From contig CANCSY010000134.1 of NCBI GenBank assembly GCA_947380915.1, positions 1 to 8,292 on the forward strand: a stretch of DNA of 8,292 nt, read 5' to 3'. Position 1 is the first letter of the stretch. Every line of letters begins with the position of its first letter. The notes under the pieces were generated by a model that worked only from the letters and a program-made list of their open reading frames with translations, was not told the origin of the DNA and made no database searches. Shown here piece by piece: positions 6,716 to 8,292 of this stretch. Made by a program: the position numbers and the translations under genes. The stretch comes from Beijerinckiaceae bacterium (GTDB lineage Bacteria > Pseudomonadota > Alphaproteobacteria > Rhizobiales > Beijerinckiaceae).

Positions 6716-7993
6716 ATGAAGCATGAGCAGAACCTCTACCTGACCCGCACGGGTCCGGGAGAACCCATGGGCGACCTGTTGCGCCGCTACTGGACGCCCA
6801 TTCTGCTGGCGAGCGAATTGCCGGAAAACGATTGCCCGCCCGTGCGGGTGAAGGTCATGTCCGAACGCCTTCTCGCCTTCCGCGACAGCGAAGGCAGGCT
6901 TGGCCTCATCGACGAGTTCTGCGCCCATCGCGGCGTCTCGCTCTGGTTCGGCCGCAACGAGGACTGCGGGCTGCGCTGCCCCTACCACGGCTGGAAATTC
7001 GATGTGACCGGCCAATGCGTCGAGGTGGCCTCCGAGCCCGCAGAATCGGGCTATGCGAAGAAGATCAAGCTGAAGTCCTATCCGCTGGTGGAGGGCGCGG
7101 GCATCCTGTGGACCTATATGGGCGATCCCGCTGAGCAACCGCCCATGCCGGGCTTCGAATGGCTCAACCTGCCGCCCGGCCATGTCTTCGTGACGAAGCG
7201 TCTGCAGGAGTGCAATTTCCTGCAGGCCATGGAGGGCGGCATTGATTCCGCCCATGTGTCCTGGCTGCACAGCGGCGAATTGCATACGGACCCGCTGCAT
7301 CGCTCGACCAAGGGCGCGCAGTATCAGGCCGACAAGGCGCCGAAATTCGAGATCGTGGAATCCGAAGGCGGGCTGCTCATCGGCGCGCGCCGCAACGCTG
7401 AGGCGGGCCATTACTACTGGCGCGTGACCCAATGGATCATGCCCTGGTACACGATGATTCCGCCCTACGGGGACAATGCGCTGAACGGCCACGCCTGGAC
7501 GCCCATTGATGATGAAAACTGCTTCGCCTGGACCTTCACCTACCATCCCGCGCGCCCCCTCAGCGACATGGAGCTTGGCGCCATGCAGGGCGGGCACGGC
7601 ATTCACGTGGAGTTCGAGCCCGGCACGTTCCGGCCCAAGCTCAACAAGGACAATGATTACGGCATGGACCGCGCCGGGCAGAAGGCGGGGATCACCTTCA
7701 GCGGCGTGCATGGCGTCGCCCAGCAGGACGCTTCCGTGCAGGAGAGCATGGGGCCGATCAGCGACCGCACGCGCGAAAATCTCTGCACCACCGACAACGC
7801 CATCATCATGGCGCGGCATCGCCTGATGCGCGCCGCGCAGGGTCAGGAAAAGGGCGAGGCGCCGCCTGCGCTTTCGCCCCATTGCCATGCGGTGCGCTCG
7901 GCCTCCTTCGTGCTGCCGCAGGACGAGCCTTTCCATACGGCGAAATCCGAAGCCCTGGTCGCGCGCGAAGGCACGGGACATATCTCGATCTGA
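6716..7993 (+). CDS. Rieske non-haem iron oxygenase, phthalate 4,5-dioxygenase-like oxygenase subunit
   Basis: This 425-aa protein is the oxygenase component of a Rieske ring-hydroxylating (or demethylating) enzyme, which uses O2 and electrons from a reductase to oxidise aromatic substrates in the cytoplasm. The Rieske [2Fe-2S] ligands are Cys69, His71, Cys88 and His91 (CAH, 16 residues, CPYH). The mononuclear iron motif D-x2-H-x4-H is Asp177, His180, His185 within EGGIDSAHVSWLH. A likely carboxylate ligand is Asp338 in QQDASVQESMG. The N-terminal TRTGPGEPMGDLLRRYW and the EPAES and QECNFLQAMEGG segments resemble the phthalate 4,5-dioxygenase oxygenase group, a homo-oligomeric class without a beta subunit. 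That group also covers chlorobenzoate, aryl-ether and sulfonate oxygenases, so phthalate should not be assumed. The start is 9 nt after the second receptor's stop with only a weak purine stretch (AGAG) upstream, suggesting coupling. The FMN-[2Fe-2S] reductase it needs is not in the window. Confidence 0.92.
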   Translation: MKHEQNLYLTRTGPGEPMGDLLRRYWTPILLASELPENDCPPVRVKVMSERLLAFRDSEGRLGLIDEFCAHRGVSLWFGRNEDCGLRCPYHGWKFDVTGQCVEVASEPAESGYAKKIKLKSYPLVEGAGILWTYMGDPAEQPPMPGFEWLNLPPGHVFVTKRLQECNFLQAMEGGIDSAHVSWLHSGELHTDPLHRSTKGAQYQADKAPKFEIVESEGGLLIGARRNAEAGHYYWRVTQWIMPWYTMIPPYGDNALNGHAWTPIDDENCFAWTFTYHPARPLSDMELGAMQGGHGIHVEFEPGTFRPKLNKDNDYGMDRAGQKAGITFSGVHGVAQQDASVQESMGPISDRTRENLCTTDNAIIMARHRLMRAAQGQEKGEAPPALSPHCHAVRSASFVLPQDEPFHTAKSEALVAREGTGHISI

Positions 7994-8035
7994 GGCTTCG
8001 CGCTTCATCCTTTCTCTTGCAAACATTGGCGCCTC
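7994..8035 (+). other. Short intergenic gap before the dehydrogenase gene
   Basis: This 42-nt gap is less GC-rich than its surroundings and has a pyrimidine-rich centre. It contains CTTGCAAA at 8016-8023, the same 8-mer found at 796-803 in the divergent control region. There is no clear Shine-Dalgarno site and no terminator. Whether it carries a promoter for the dehydrogenase or is plain operon spacer cannot be told. Confidence 0.3.
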
Positions 8036-8292
8036 ATGCAGACCATTCCCGCCGCCGTCAGTTTCGATATTCGCAAGACCGAGGTGCGCGAGCTGCCGCT
8101 GCCCGACATCGCCGCAGATGCGGGCCTGCTGCGCATCGAAATGACCGGGGTCTGCGGCAGCGACTGGCCCTATTATCTGAAATATCCGAAGACCAAGGGC
8201 GCGCTGGTGCTGGGCCACGAATCCGTTGGTCGCATCGAGCGGCTGGGGCGCGACGCGGGACGGCGCTTCGGCCTGAAAGAGGGCGACCGGGT
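8036..8292 (+). CDS. Zinc-dependent medium-chain alcohol dehydrogenase, N-terminal part only
   Basis: Eighty-five codons are visible before the right edge; the family is usually about 340-370 aa. The sequence begins MQTIPAAVSFDIRKTEVREL and shows the GroES-like fold of medium-chain dehydrogenases: GVCGSD (38-43) with Cys40 as catalytic zinc ligand, and LGHESVGRI (59-67) with His61 and Glu62 as the next zinc-site residues, then KEGDRV at the edge. The structural-zinc cysteines and NAD(P)-binding Rossmann domain would lie beyond the window. Members oxidise alcohols or polyols to aldehydes or ketones with NAD(P)+. In this operon it could oxidise a hydroxylated intermediate, for example a dihydrodiol or benzylic alcohol, but that is inference. 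The ATG at 8036 is the first start in this frame after the Rieske stop; no strong ribosome site precedes it, so the start is moderately sure. Confidence 0.82.
   Translation, partial: MQTIPAAVSFDIRKTEVRELPLPDIAADAGLLRIEMTGVCGSDWPYYLKYPKTKGALVLGHESVGRIERLGRDAGRRFGLKEGDR

Noticed and set aside
6716..7993. Naming the Rieske gene as a specific phthalate 4,5-dioxygenase gene.
   Set aside because: The family fits, but this group has many substrates and the usual reductase, dihydrodiol dehydrogenase and dihydroxyphthalate decarboxylase partners are not visible.
7992..8035. GAGGC at the Rieske stop could pair with GCCTC at 8031-8035, as a terminator.
   Set aside because: The loop would be about 34 nt, the stem is only five pairs and no T-run follows, so it is not a credible terminator.
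6167..8218. A 683-codon open frame on the minus strand opposite the second receptor, Rieske gene and dehydrogenase.
   Set aside because: It runs antisense to three genes with clear family motifs and has the His/Ala/Gly/Arg-rich composition typical of shadow frames in GC-rich DNA. No domain was recognised.

Overview
The window is a dense, GC-rich bacterial catabolic locus. The strong G/C preference at third codon positions, the long antisense shadow frames and the abundance of TctC/Bug-type periplasmic receptors suggest a proteobacterium. An alphaproteobacterium is the best guess (Bradyrhizobium, Bosea or sphingomonad-like gene content), but a betaproteobacterium cannot be excluded from sequence alone. 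No mobile elements, RNA genes, CRISPR arrays or broken genes were seen.

Layout: on the minus strand, a gentisate 1,2-dioxygenase-like cupin gene (718 down to 1) is cut by the left edge. A 132-bp divergent control region (719-850) separates it from a co-directional plus-strand gene set. That set holds a TctC-family periplasmic receptor (851-1885), a double-length fused acyl-CoA dehydrogenase (1882-4155, overlapping the previous stop), a UbiD-family decarboxylase (4185-5672), a second TctC-family receptor (5684-6706), a Rieske non-haem iron oxygenase of the phthalate 4,5-dioxygenase type (6716-7993), and the first 85 codons of a zinc-dependent medium-chain dehydrogenase (8036 to the right edge). 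Gaps between the plus-strand genes are -4, 29, 11, 9 and 42 nt, so they probably form one operon.

How the genes may work together (inference): the two receptors capture carboxylated, probably aromatic, compounds in the periplasm. The Rieske enzyme hydroxylates the ring, a dehydrogenase rearomatises or oxidises an alcohol, UbiD removes a ring carboxyl group using prenylated FMN, and the divergent cupin opens a gentisate- or salicylate-like ring. The fused acyl-CoA dehydrogenase implies that at least one intermediate is a CoA thioester with an oxidisable side chain or alicyclic ring. I cannot name the substrate. The combination does not match a textbook phthalate, terephthalate or gentisate operon that I recognise. 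The CoA ligase, Rieske reductase, UbiX prenyltransferase, TctA/TctB membrane subunits and a regulator are all absent from the window.
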